Assembly (NCBI RefSeq): GCF_029840925.1
Contig: NZ_JAOCDM010000022.1
Span: forward strand, 1 to 62,145
Origin: Pseudomonas sp. GD03858
Lineage (GTDB): Bacteria; Pseudomonadota; Gammaproteobacteria; Pseudomonadales; Pseudomonadaceae
DNA length: 62,145 bases
Direction of reading: 5' to 3'
Part shown: positions 1 through 8,548 of the stretch, in pieces
How positions within the stretch are numbered: the stretch's first letter is position 1
Layout of the letters: each line of letters opens with the position of its first letter
The notes under the pieces: generated by a model
What the model saw: only the letters and a program-made list of their open reading frames with translations
Told to the model about the DNA's origin: nothing
Databases searched by the model: none
Position numbers and translations under genes: made by a program

Positions 1-19
1 CAGGAGATCTTGTTCCCCT

Positions 20-60
20 GGAGCGGCCTTGTGTCGCGAAAGGGCTGCGCAGCAGCCCCT
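20..60. repeat. REP-like palindrome, GCGGCCTTGTGTCGCG type
   Basis: This short repeat differs from the main REP family of the window. It starts GGAGCGGCCTTGTGTCGCG and ends in a tight hairpin, GGGCTGCGCAGCAGCCC. The first 17 bases recur exactly at the right edge of the window (62129-62145). It lies just beyond the 3' end of the LysR gene, where such elements usually sit. Confidence 0.7.
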
Positions 61-65
61 ATCCG

Positions 66-980
66 CTACAACTCGGTATCACAGGCCACCAACTGCCTCA
101 CCAACCCTTGCGCCAGCGCCGACAACCCATACCCCACCCGGCTCACCACCCCATAGCGGGTGTAGAACGCCTCTTCCTGCTCCGGCGCCAGGTCCACCAG
201 TTTCAGCGCGACCAGCGCCCGATCTCCTTCATAAGGCCGCAAGTTCGCGCTGCAAGCGATGCCGATGGTGTCCGAGTGCAGCACGACGTTGAGCAGCGCA
301 TAGCCATGCTCGCATTCCACGCTGGGCAGAAAATCCTGTCGCCCGCTCAGGTCGCTAAGGATCTTGCGGATGTTCGGCGGGCGAAACGTGGTGGCCAGCG
401 GGTAGTCGAACAGGTCCCGCGCCCTTACCTCGGCCAGCTCGGTCAATGGATGCCCCCGGCGGCAACAGAAGTGCCAGCGCTGTGGCCTGAGCTTGTGCAC
501 CTGGTAGTCCGGATCGGCCTCGAACTGGCGCGTGTCGGCGACGAAGAACTCGATCTCCTCGGCAATCAGCCGGCGATTGAGCGCCTGCCAGTTGTCCACC
601 TGGAAGCAGGTGCGCGCTGCCGGGTATTCGGCGACGAAACGCGCCACCGCCCGGGGTACCAGCCCACCGGCTGGCGCTGGCCCGGAACCGAAGCGCACCA
701 CGCCGGTGGTGGCGCCGTTGAACTGGTTGATCTCGTTGACCAGGTTGTGCGCCCCATGCACCAGCCGCCGCGAATGCTCCAGCACCAGCAGCCCCTGCCG
801 GGTCGGTGCCAGCTCCTTGCTGGCGCGGTCGACCAGGCGACAGCCGACGTTGTGCTCCAGCGTCTGGATGCTGCGGCTGAAGGCCGATTGCGAAAGGTTC
901 ACCGCCGCTGCCGCGCCGACGAAACTGCGGTGTTCGACAAGGGCGATGAAGTGGCGGAGCTGGCGCAGGTCGATATGCAT
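66..980 (-). CDS. LysR-family transcriptional regulator, probably of sulfate-ester use (SftR-like)
   Basis: The product is a 304-residue LysR-type regulator. It begins MHIDLRQLRHFIALVEH, the usual start of the winged helix-turn-helix (about residues 1-65), and continues into the periplasmic-binding-protein-like effector domain. Length is normal for the family. It is transcribed away from a TonB-dependent receptor and an arylsulfate sulfotransferase across a 192-bp AT-rich gap, the arrangement expected when a LysR protein controls its divergent neighbours. From family knowledge, P. putida S-313 has a LysR regulator named SftR that controls sulfate-ester use, and I infer an equivalent role here. 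The effector cannot be read from sequence. The LysR call is secure; the sulfate-ester role is moderate. Confidence 0.9.
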   Translation of the reverse strand: MHIDLRQLRHFIALVEHRSFVGAAAAVNLSQSAFSRSIQTLEHNVGCRLVDRASKELAPTRQGLLVLEHSRRLVHGAHNLVNEINQFNGATTGVVRFGSGPAPAGGLVPRAVARFVAEYPAARTCFQVDNWQALNRRLIAEEIEFFVADTRQFEADPDYQVHKLRPQRWHFCCRRGHPLTELAEVRARDLFDYPLATTFRPPNIRKILSDLSGRQDFLPSVECEHGYALLNVVLHSDTIGIACSANLRPYEGDRALVALKLVDLAPEQEEAFYTRYGVVSRVGYGLSALAQGLVRQLVACDTEL

Positions 981-1172
981 TTTCTACATGGAAACTTTCG
1001 GTGGAATGCAATTGCTGGGAAGGGTTGGGAACCTTATAAAGGGAGTCACTTATTCCACAAAATATGAATTACAAATATTTATATACATTAAAAGAATATA
1101 AGCCCGCCTGACCGCGATTCGGTTCCGTCAACGGAAATGCTCGCCTGGGCCCATGCCTCAAGGAGCATCCGC
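981..1172. promoter_or_regulatory. Divergent AT-rich promoter region between the LysR gene and the receptor gene
   Basis: These 192 bases separate the divergent LysR and receptor genes. Positions 1045-1105 are strikingly AT-rich for this genome, with several TATA-like hexamers (for example TATACA and TATAAG), so they probably carry the receptor promoter and LysR sites. No single -35/-10 pair stands out. The receptor ribosome binding site AAGGAG is at 1160-1165. Confidence 0.5.
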
Positions 1173-3506
1173 ATGTCCCGACTTTCCCGTTGGCCGGCGC
1201 GCGCGTCGTCGTTCGTCCTGCAACCCCTGGCGGCCGGGGTCCTGCTGGCCGCCGCCGGCAGCAGCTTCGCCGAGCAAGCACCTTCCGCGCCGGTCGCCGA
1301 GCCGCAAGCCAAGCTCGGTACCGTCACCGTCAATGCACGGCGCCGTGAGGAGACCGCCCAGAGCGTGCCCACGCCGATCAGCGTGCTTGGCAGCGAAACC
1401 CTGGAAACCCAGCGCATCTATCGGGTGCAGGACCTGCAGCAACTGGTGCCGAGCACCAACGTGTCCTACGTGCATGCCCGTCAGTCGAGCATTTCCATTC
1501 GCGGGCTGGGCAACAATCCGGCCAGCGACGGCCTGGAAGGCAGCGTCGGTGTGTATCTGGACAACGTCTACCTGGGCCGCCCGGGCATGGCGGTGTTCGA
1601 CCTGCTCGACGTCGAGCAGCTGGAGGTGCTGCGTGGCCCGCAAGGCACGCTGTTCGGCAAGAACACCACCGCCGGGGTGCTCAACATCACCACGCGCAAG
1701 CCGACCTTCCATCAGGAGGGCAGCGTGCAGTCGTCGCTGGGCGAGGATGGTTACTGGCAGACCCAGGGCAGCTTTTCCGGGCCGCTCACCGACACCCTCG
1801 CCGGGCGCATCAGCGCCTACCACACCGAGGACGACGGCTATGTGAAGAACGTCTACAACGGGCATGACCTCAATGGCGGCAAGCGCCAGGGCTTTCGCAC
1901 CCAGTTGCTGTTCAAGCCCAGCGAAACGTTCAACCTGCGCTGGATCGGCGAGTACAACGAAGAAAGCTCGGATAACGGCATCCTCAGCCTCTACAGCACC
2001 GGCCCGACCATCAATGGCGTGAACCGCTACGAGAGCCTGGCGGCGCAGGCCGGCGCCACCCTGGTATCGGGCAAGGATCGCAAGGTCAATTTCGACGCCG
2101 ACCAGATGGTCAAGGTGTTCCAGGGCGGCACCTCGGTGGAGGCCAACTGGACCCTGCCCAACGACTTCACCCTGACCTCGATCAGCGCGTATCGCTGGTG
2201 GGACTTCACCCCGCGCAACGACGACGGCCTCAACGTGGCGGCCGCCTACAACGCCGGTGTTTCGGTGCGTGACAAGCAGTACTCGCAGGAAATCCGCCTG
2301 GCCTCGCCCAGCGGCGGCTTCTTCGACTACGTGCTCGGCGCCTACTACTTCAAGCAGGATCTGGACAACAAGTCCTTCACTTACTACGGGCCTCAGGCCG
2401 ACATCTGGAACCTGACGCCCTCCGGCGCGCTGGCCAACGTCACCACCCTCGGCAACGGCCATATCGATACCGACAGCTATGCGCTGTTCGCCCAGGGCAC
2501 CTGGCACCTGACCGAGCGCCTGGACTTCACCGCCGGGGTACGCGGCACCTACGAAGAGAAAAGCGCCTGGGTGACCCGCGATGCGCCCGCCGGAGGCGCC
2601 GCGGTGACGGGCGCGGCGGCGACCGCGCGGCAGGGTCGGGTAGGGGCCTACGATTCGGGCGACCTGAACCAGTACAGCTTCGCCCCGTCCGGGCTGCTCA
2701 GCCTGGGCTACCGCTTCAGCGACGACGTGCTGGGCTACGCCAGCCTGTCTCACGGCGAGAAGTCCGGAGGCGTCAACCTCACCGTCGGTGCCGCGCCGCG
2801 CCTGGGAACCGATTCGCTGCTGGTCGGCACCGAGCGCGCCAACAACGCCGAGCTCGGGATCAAGAGCACCCTGCTGGATAGCCGCCTGCAGCTCAACACC
2901 AACCTGTTCTGGACCCAGGTGCATGGCTACCAGGCCAACGTCTACGACCAGGTCAACCGTGTGCAGTACCTGGCCAACGCTGGCAGCGTGCGTTCGCGGG
3001 GACTGGAGTTCGAGGCCACGGCCCTGCCGGTCCGTGGCCTGACCCTGAACTTCAACGGGTCATGGAACGACGTGCGCTACACCGACTACAAGGACGCGCC
3101 GTGCCCGCCCGAGGTGAGCCTGGCCAACGCGGCGGCCACTTGCGATCTCACTGGTCATCAGGTGGTCGGCGCCTCCAAGTACATCGCCAACCTCAACGGC
3201 CAGTACAAGTGGCAGCTCAGCGATCGCATCGAGCCATACGTCACCGCCAGCTACGCCTTCCGCTCGAAGGCCGTCGGCACCATCGATGACTCCGAGTACG
3301 GCCAGATCCCCAGTTACGCCATCGTCAACCTGTCCACCGGCGTGCGCCTGGATCAGGGCGACGGCGTGCTCGACCTGTCGCTGTGGCTGAAGAACGCCGG
3401 CGACAAGACCTATTTCACCAGCCTGTGGAACTCCGCCAACGGTGGCTATGCCGGCGTGCTGGGGACTCCGCGCACCCTGGGCGCCACCGCCCGTTACGAC
3501 TTCTGA
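1173..3506 (+). CDS. TonB-dependent outer-membrane receptor, probably for sulfate esters (SftP-like)
   Basis: This is a 777-residue outer-membrane active transporter. ATG 1173 is chosen because AAGGAG lies seven bases upstream and the protein then opens with a clean Sec signal peptide ending SSFA-E. A TonB-box-like segment (GTVTVNARRREE) follows, then the plug domain with the conserved LEVLRGPQGTLFGKNT motif, then a long beta-barrel ending in aromatic F (ARYDF). An earlier in-frame ATG at 1137 would add 12 residues before the signal peptide. The sulfotransferase starts 17 bp downstream, so the two are probably cotranscribed. Substrate is inferred from context: an aromatic sulfate ester or similar sulfur source, not a siderophore. 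No cognate ABC importer is adjacent. Confidence 0.92.
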   Translation: MSRLSRWPARASSFVLQPLAAGVLLAAAGSSFAEQAPSAPVAEPQAKLGTVTVNARRREETAQSVPTPISVLGSETLETQRIYRVQDLQQLVPSTNVSYVHARQSSISIRGLGNNPASDGLEGSVGVYLDNVYLGRPGMAVFDLLDVEQLEVLRGPQGTLFGKNTTAGVLNITTRKPTFHQEGSVQSSLGEDGYWQTQGSFSGPLTDTLAGRISAYHTEDDGYVKNVYNGHDLNGGKRQGFRTQLLFKPSETFNLRWIGEYNEESSDNGILSLYSTGPTINGVNRYESLAAQAGATLVSGKDRKVNFDADQMVKVFQGGTSVEANWTLPNDFTLTSISAYRWWDFTPRNDDGLNVAAAYNAGVSVRDKQYSQEIRLASPSGGFFDYVLGAYYFKQDLDNKSFTYYGPQADIWNLTPSGALANVTTLGNGHIDTDSYALFAQGTWHLTERLDFTAGVRGTYEEKSAWVTRDAPAGGAAVTGAAATARQGRVGAYDSGDLNQYSFAPSGLLSLGYRFSDDVLGYASLSHGEKSGGVNLTVGAAPRLGTDSLLVGTERANNAELGIKSTLLDSRLQLNTNLFWTQVHGYQANVYDQVNRVQYLANAGSVRSRGLEFEATALPVRGLTLNFNGSWNDVRYTDYKDAPCPPEVSLANAAATCDLTGHQVVGASKYIANLNGQYKWQLSDRIEPYVTASYAFRSKAVGTIDDSEYGQIPSYAIVNLSTGVRLDQGDGVLDLSLWLKNAGDKTYFTSLWNSANGGYAGVLGTPRTLGATARYDF

Positions 3507-3523
3507 GCACAAGGAGCTTTGCC

Positions 3524-5197
3524 ATGAATGCCAAGACCCAACCGCACGACCTGCCCGAGGGCGCCTGCCTCACCGCCAAGGTGCCCGACCGCGACCAGTC
3601 CCTGCTCGGCGACGTGGTGGTCAACCCGTATCGACTGGCGCCGCTGACCGCGATCATCCGCGACGGGGGCCGCGTCCTGAGCGGCGCCCATGTGCGCGTG
3701 CTGGGGCGCGGCGAGCGCGGCGTGGACATCGCCTACGAGGTGTCCGACCGCTCGCTGTGGACCTACGGCGGGATTCCGGTGTTCGGCCTGTATCCGGACC
3801 ACGTCAATCAGGTGGAGGTGAGCTACAAGCTCGATGGCGAGCGCATCCGCGAACGTTACGAGATCTATGCCCCGGCGGTGCGACTGCCGGTGGTGGCGAA
3901 GCAGACCGCCGCGCTGCCCGAGGTGGAGCCGATCAAGGTCGCGCCGGGCTTCGAAAAGCGCCTGTACCTGTTCAACCACCTGCTGGCCGAAATCCCCGGG
4001 GGCCGCGCCTTCAAGTGGAACGGCCTGGGTGGGGCCGCCGAATGGGATTCGGTGGGCAACAACTGGATCGCCGACAGCAACGGTGATGTGCGCTGGTACC
4101 TGGATATCGAGCAGATTCACGATTCCAATCGTCGCGATGGCCTGGGTGGCACCATGGGCTTCCACCAGACCCGCGACGGCAAGCTGATCTGGGGCCAGGG
4201 CCAGACCTACTCGAAGTTCGACCTGCTGGGGCGCAAGGTGTGGCAGCGCGGCCTGCCGGACAAGTTCGCCGACTTCTCCCACGAGATTCGCGAGACGGCG
4301 AATGGCACTTACCTGCTGCGGGTCGGCACCAGCGACTACCGCCGCCCGGATGGCAAGCGCGTGCGCTCGATCCGCGACCATATCATCGAGGTCGACGAGG
4401 CTGGCGACGTCCTGGACTTCTGGGACCTCAACCAGATTCTCGACCCTTATCGCAGCGAGCTGCTGGAAACCCTGGGCAAGGCGGCGATCCAGCTGCCGGA
4501 CGGCGTGCAGAAGCAGGACGACCGGTTGGCCAACGAGCTGGCCGAGGGCGACCTGCCGTTCGGCGACACGCCGGGGGTGGGCACCGGGCGCAACTGGGCC
4601 CACGTCAATGCCATCGACTACGACGCCGATGATGACAGCATCATCGTTTCAGCGCGGCATCAAGGCGTGGTGAAGATCGGTCGCGACAAGCAGGTGAAGT
4701 GGATTCTCGCCGCGCCACAAGGCTGGCCGGCGCGGTTGCGGGACAAGGTGCTCGAGCCCGTGGGCGAGGGCTTCGAATGGTCCTGGACCCAGCACACCGC
4801 CTGGCTCACCGGGCGCGGCACGCTGACCGTGTTCGACAACGGCTGGGGCCGCGATTTTGGCCCGACCAGGCTGGCCGGCAACTACAGCCGGGCGGTGGAG
4901 TACAGGATCGACGAGGCCAAGGGCACGGTCGAGCAAGTGTGGCAGTACGGCAAGGAGCGCGGGGATGAGTGGTACAGCCCGATCACCTCGGTGGTGGCGT
5001 ACCGGGCCGATACCGATACCCAGTTCATCTACTCGGCTTCGGTGAATTTCCTGACGCCCGAGAAGCTGACGAGCACTGTGCTCAATGAAGTGCGTCGCGG
5101 CACCCAGGAGGTGGCGGTGGAGCTGAAAGTGCACAGTCGCCAGCCGGGCAGCGTGGGTTACCGGGCGCTGGTGATCGACCTCGACAAGGCGTTCTGA
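3524..5197 (+). CDS. Arylsulfate sulfotransferase (AssT family), without export signal
   Basis: The 557-residue product belongs to the PAPS-independent arylsulfate sulfotransferases, which move sulfate from one phenolic ester to another phenol through a sulfo-histidine. Start ATG 3524 has AAGGAG nine bases upstream. By comparison with E. coli AssT (His252, His356, Arg374, His436) I can place His253 (FSHEIRE), His360 (WAHVN), Arg378 (SARHQ, the same 18-residue spacing) and His424 (QHTAW), so the catalytic set looks complete. The beta-propeller region ends FDNGWGR. Unlike E. coli AssT, the N-terminus (MNAKTQPHDLPEG) is polar with no signal peptide, so the enzyme should be cytoplasmic. With the receptor and LysR gene it forms a sulfate-ester locus. 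Confidence 0.9.
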   Translation: MNAKTQPHDLPEGACLTAKVPDRDQSLLGDVVVNPYRLAPLTAIIRDGGRVLSGAHVRVLGRGERGVDIAYEVSDRSLWTYGGIPVFGLYPDHVNQVEVSYKLDGERIRERYEIYAPAVRLPVVAKQTAALPEVEPIKVAPGFEKRLYLFNHLLAEIPGGRAFKWNGLGGAAEWDSVGNNWIADSNGDVRWYLDIEQIHDSNRRDGLGGTMGFHQTRDGKLIWGQGQTYSKFDLLGRKVWQRGLPDKFADFSHEIRETANGTYLLRVGTSDYRRPDGKRVRSIRDHIIEVDEAGDVLDFWDLNQILDPYRSELLETLGKAAIQLPDGVQKQDDRLANELAEGDLPFGDTPGVGTGRNWAHVNAIDYDADDDSIIVSARHQGVVKIGRDKQVKWILAAPQGWPARLRDKVLEPVGEGFEWSWTQHTAWLTGRGTLTVFDNGWGRDFGPTRLAGNYSRAVEYRIDEAKGTVEQVWQYGKERGDEWYSPITSVVAYRADTDTQFIYSASVNFLTPEKLTSTVLNEVRRGTQEVAVELKVHSRQPGSVGYRALVIDLDKAF

Positions 5198-5230
5198 CCC
5201 CTTCCTTCTGACCGATGGTCTAACCTCTTA

Positions 5231-5310
5231 CGGCCCAATCGCGGGGCAAGCCCGCTCCCACAGGAACCCTGCGCTCCTTGTGGGAGCGGGCTTGCCCCGC
5301 GATTGGGCCG
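5231..5310. repeat. Inverted pair of REP elements
   Basis: Two REP copies face each other. Arms 5231-5262 and 5279-5310 are perfect reverse complements over 32 bp, separated by 16 bp, and each contains the GGGAGCGGGCTTGCCCCGCG core. The pair follows the sulfotransferase gene and could act as a transcript end or stabiliser. Confidence 0.9.
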
Positions 5311-5390
5311 TTTGTCAGGGGGGTGTTCAACCATTCGTTCTTTTTTTCGAACAGCCTATTGTCCAACACCCCAACCCCCGCTTAGCATTC

Positions 5391-5408
5391 CGTTTGAGAT
5401 TTCAAACG
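5391..5408. promoter_or_regulatory. Palindrome upstream of gabD, candidate operator
   Basis: CGTTTGA-GATT-TCAAACG is a perfect 7+4+7 inverted repeat about 107 bp before gabD, inside a stretch with lower GC than the coding DNA. It could be a regulator site for GABA or polyamine control, but the regulator is unknown. The rest of the 317-bp gap holds the REP pair and no further gene. Confidence 0.4.
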
Positions 5409-5514
5409 CTCGGCACCCAGGCGTCGAACACCCTGGTGCACGAATTCCTGATGGCCGCCCCCTTTTGGGGGCGCCTTTTCAACAATCAATAATTCGCAGT
5501 AAAGGGAAGCCGAC

Positions 5515-6957
5515 ATGCAGCTCAAAGACGCTCAGTTGTTCCGCCAGCAGGCCTTCATCAACGGTGAATGGCTGGATGCGGACAGCGGTCAGACCATCAA
5601 GGTGACCAACCCGGCCACAGGTGAAGTGATCGGTACCGTGCCGAAGATGGGCGCCGCCGAGACCCGCCGCGCCATCGAGGCCGCCGACAAGGCCCTGCCG
5701 GCCTGGCGCGCACTGACCGCCAAGGAGCGTGCCGGCAAGCTGCGTCGCTGGTTCGAGCTGATGATCGAGCACCAGGACGACCTGGCCCGCCTGATGACCA
5801 CCGAGCAGGGCAAGCCACTGGCCGAAGCCAAGGGCGAGATCGCCTACGCCGCCTCGTTCATCGAGTGGTTCGCCGAGGAAGCCAAGCGCGTCTACGGCGA
5901 TGTCATCCCTGGCCACCAGCCGGACAAGCGCCTGATCGTCATCAAGCAGCCGATCGGCGTCACCGCCGCCATCACCCCATGGAACTTCCCGGCCGCGATG
6001 ATCACCCGCAAAGCCGGCCCGGCCCTGGCCGCCGGTTGCACCATGGTGCTCAAGCCCGCGTCGCAGACCCCATACTCCGCCCTGGCCCTGGTCGAGCTGG
6101 CCACCCGTGCCGGCATCCCGGCGGGCGTGCTGAGCGTGATCACCGGCAGCGCCGGCGAAGTCGGCAGCGAACTGACCGGCAACGCCCTGGTACGCAAGCT
6201 GTCCTTCACCGGCTCCACCGAAATCGGTCGCCAGCTGATGGAAGAATGCGCCAAGGACATCAAGAAGGTGTCCCTGGAGCTGGGCGGCAACGCGCCGTTC
6301 ATCGTGTTCGACGACGCCGACCTGGACAAGGCCGTCGAGGGCGCGATCATCTCCAAGTACCGCAACAACGGCCAGACCTGCGTCTGCGCCAACCGTATCT
6401 ACGTGCAGGACGGCGTCTACGACGCGTTCGCCGAGAAGCTCAAGGCCGCCGTGGCCAAGCTCAAGATCGGTAACGGCCTGGAAGAAGGCACCACCACCGG
6501 CCCGCTGATCGACGGCAAGGCTGTCGCCAAGGTCCAGGAGCACATCGAGGACGCGGTCGCCAAGGGCGCCAAGGTGCTCTCCGGCGGCAAGATCATCGAA
6601 GGCAACTTCTTCGAGCCGACCATCCTGGTCGACGTGCCGAAAACCGCCGCCGTCGCCAAGGAAGAGACCTTCGGCCCGCTGGCGCCGCTGTTCCGTTTCA
6701 AGGACGAGGCTGAAGTCATCGCCATGTCCAACGACACCGAGTTCGGCCTGGCCTCGTACTTCTACGCCCGCGACATGAGCCGCGTGTTCCGCGTCGCCGA
6801 GGCCCTGGAGTACGGCATGGTGGGTATCAACACCGGCCTGATCTCCAACGAAGTGGCGCCGTTCGGCGGCATCAAGGCCTCGGGCCTGGGCCGCGAAGGC
6901 TCCAAGTACGGCATCGAGGACTACCTCGAAATCAAATACCTGTGCATCAGCGTCTGA
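5515..6957 (+). CDS. gabD: Succinate-semialdehyde dehydrogenase (NADP+)
   Basis: GabD oxidises succinate semialdehyde to succinate, the last step of GABA breakdown, in the cytoplasm. The 480-residue protein has the aldehyde dehydrogenase landmarks: PWNFPAAMITRK around the cofactor site, the general base Glu255 in LELGGNAPF, and catalytic Cys289 in GQTCVCANR, with the second Cys two residues later. It ends EDYLEIKYLCISV, typical of GabD. AAAGGGAAG lies just before ATG 5515. gabT follows after 183 bp on the same strand, and the spu genes in this window feed GABA into this step. Length and residues are those of the family. Confidence 0.97.
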   Translation: MQLKDAQLFRQQAFINGEWLDADSGQTIKVTNPATGEVIGTVPKMGAAETRRAIEAADKALPAWRALTAKERAGKLRRWFELMIEHQDDLARLMTTEQGKPLAEAKGEIAYAASFIEWFAEEAKRVYGDVIPGHQPDKRLIVIKQPIGVTAAITPWNFPAAMITRKAGPALAAGCTMVLKPASQTPYSALALVELATRAGIPAGVLSVITGSAGEVGSELTGNALVRKLSFTGSTEIGRQLMEECAKDIKKVSLELGGNAPFIVFDDADLDKAVEGAIISKYRNNGQTCVCANRIYVQDGVYDAFAEKLKAAVAKLKIGNGLEEGTTTGPLIDGKAVAKVQEHIEDAVAKGAKVLSGGKIIEGNFFEPTILVDVPKTAAVAKEETFGPLAPLFRFKDEAEVIAMSNDTEFGLASYFYARDMSRVFRVAEALEYGMVGINTGLISNEVAPFGGIKASGLGREGSKYGIEDYLEIKYLCISV

Positions 6958-6983
6958 TCGCCAGGTAAACGCTTTTACCTCTG

Positions 6984-7021
6984 CCAGCGGGGCGCGAGAG
7001 CGACGTCTCGCTGGCCTTTTT
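6984..7021 (+). terminator. Terminator-like hairpin after gabD
   Basis: CCAGCG (6984-6989) pairs with CGCTGG (7009-7014). Within it GCGAGA pairs with TCTCGC, and T5 follows at 7017-7021. This looks like a factor-independent terminator or partial attenuator between gabD and gabT. Confidence 0.55.
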
Positions 7022-7140
7022 GACATAGCGGTACCTGGTGGCCAGGGCATGTGTGGCAGTCGATCAACGAATACTGTGCACGCCTGCATCCAGCCACCCC
7101 CGAATAAAAGCGCCGCAGAACCGGCGCAATTGAGGGCACT

Positions 7141-8418
7141 ATGAGCAAGACCAACGAATCCCTGATGCAACGCCGTGTAGCCGCCGTCCCACGTGGCGTC
7201 GGCCAGATCCACCCGATCTTCGTCGACACCGCGAAGAACTCGACCGTGATCGACGTTGAAGGCCGCGAACTGATCGACTTCGCTGGCGGCATCGCCGTAC
7301 TGAACACCGGCCACCTGCACCCGAAAGTGGTCGCCGCCGTGCAAGAGCAGCTGACCAAGGTCAGCCACACCTGCTTCCAGGTGCTGGCTTACGAGCCTTA
7401 CGTCGAGCTGTGCGAGAAGATCAACAAGCTGGTACCAGGCAACTTCGACAAGAAGACCCTGCTGGTCACCACCGGCTCCGAAGCCGTTGAAAACGCCGTG
7501 AAGATCGCCCGTGCCGCTACTGGCCGTGCCGGCGTGATCGCCTTCACCGGTGGCTACCACGGCCGCACCATGATGACCCTGGGCCTGACCGGCAAGGTCG
7601 TGCCGTACTCCGCCAGCATGGGCCTGATGCCAGGCGGCATCTTCCGCGCCCTGTTCCCGAGCGAACTGCACGGCATCAGCGTCGACGACGCCATCGCCTC
7701 GGTCGAGCGCATCTTCAAGAACGACGCCGAGCCGCGTGACATCGCCGCGATCATCCTCGAGCCGGTGCAAGGCGAAGGCGGCTTCCTGCCAGCGCCGAAG
7801 GAGCTGATGAAGCGCCTGCGCGCCCTGTGCGACCAGCACGGCATCCTGCTGATCGCCGACGAAGTGCAGACCGGCGCTGGCCGTACCGGTACCTTCTTCG
7901 CCATGGAGCAGATGGGCGTCGCGCCTGACCTGACCACCTTCGCCAAGTCCATCGCCGGTGGCTTCCCGCTGGCCGGTGTATGCGGCAAGGCCGAGTACAT
8001 GGACGCCATCGCCCCGGGCGGCCTGGGCGGCACCTATGCCGGCTCGCCGATCGCCTGCGCCGCGGCCCTGGCCGTGATCGAAGTGTTCGAGGAAGAGAAA
8101 CTGCTGGATCGCAGCAAGGCTGTCGGCGAGCGCCTGACCGCCGGCCTGCGTGAAATCCAGAAGAAGCACCCGATCATCGGCGACGTCCGTGGTCTGGGCT
8201 CGATGATCGCTGTGGAAGTCTTCGAGAAAGGCACCCACACCCCGAACGCCGCCGCCGTAGCCCAGGTTGTGGCCAAGGCGCGCGACAAGGGCCTGATCCT
8301 GCTGTCCTGCGGCACCTACGGCAACGTCCTGCGGATCCTGGTACCGCTGACCGCCGAAGACGCCCTGCTGGACAAGGGCCTGGCCATCATCGAAGAGTGC
8401 TTCGCTGAACTCGCCTGA
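7141..8418 (+). CDS. gabT: 4-aminobutyrate aminotransferase
   Basis: GabT transfers the amino group of GABA to 2-oxoglutarate, giving succinate semialdehyde and glutamate. The 425-residue protein is a class-III PLP aminotransferase: TTGSEAVENAVKIARAATGR forms the phosphate-binding region, IADEVQTGAGRTG carries the PLP-stacking and Asp motifs, and the PLP lysine is Lys269 in FAKSIAGGFP. It starts MSKTNESLMQRRVAAVPRGV, characteristic of GabT. The site before the start (TTGAGGGCACT) is a moderate ribosome binding site. A strong terminator follows. A hairpin separates it from gabD, so it may also have its own promoter in the 183-bp gap. Confidence 0.97.
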   Translation: MSKTNESLMQRRVAAVPRGVGQIHPIFVDTAKNSTVIDVEGRELIDFAGGIAVLNTGHLHPKVVAAVQEQLTKVSHTCFQVLAYEPYVELCEKINKLVPGNFDKKTLLVTTGSEAVENAVKIARAATGRAGVIAFTGGYHGRTMMTLGLTGKVVPYSASMGLMPGGIFRALFPSELHGISVDDAIASVERIFKNDAEPRDIAAIILEPVQGEGGFLPAPKELMKRLRALCDQHGILLIADEVQTGAGRTGTFFAMEQMGVAPDLTTFAKSIAGGFPLAGVCGKAEYMDAIAPGGLGGTYAGSPIACAAALAVIEVFEEEKLLDRSKAVGERLTAGLREIQKKHPIIGDVRGLGSMIAVEVFEKGTHTPNAAAVAQVVAKARDKGLILLSCGTYGNVLRILVPLTAEDALLDKGLAIIEECFAELA

Positions 8419-8433
8419 TGTGACGCGTTACAG

Positions 8434-8460
8434 AAAAACCCGCTTCGGCGGGTTTTTTTT
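8434..8460 (+). terminator. Factor-independent terminator of gabT
   Basis: AAAACCCGC-TTCG-GCGGGTTTT is a perfect stem with a stable UUCG loop, and the run of Ts continues to 8460. It lies 16 bp after the gabT stop codon. Confidence 0.92.
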
Positions 8461-8548
8461 GTGCCGTTTGTAGGGCTCAGGCGCTAAGGTTGTACGAGGA
8501 TTCCGTGGAAGCTGCGAAGGATCGCGCGTCATATCTGGAGACTCGCCC

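Noticed and set aside
5231..5310. CRISPR-like repeats
   Set aside because: Repeats are inverted REP pairs scattered singly, not regularly spaced direct repeats, and no cas genes are present.
5479..8238. 919-codon antisense frame across gabD and gabT
   Set aside because: Opposite both genes, with low-complexity composition and no start signal; a shadow.
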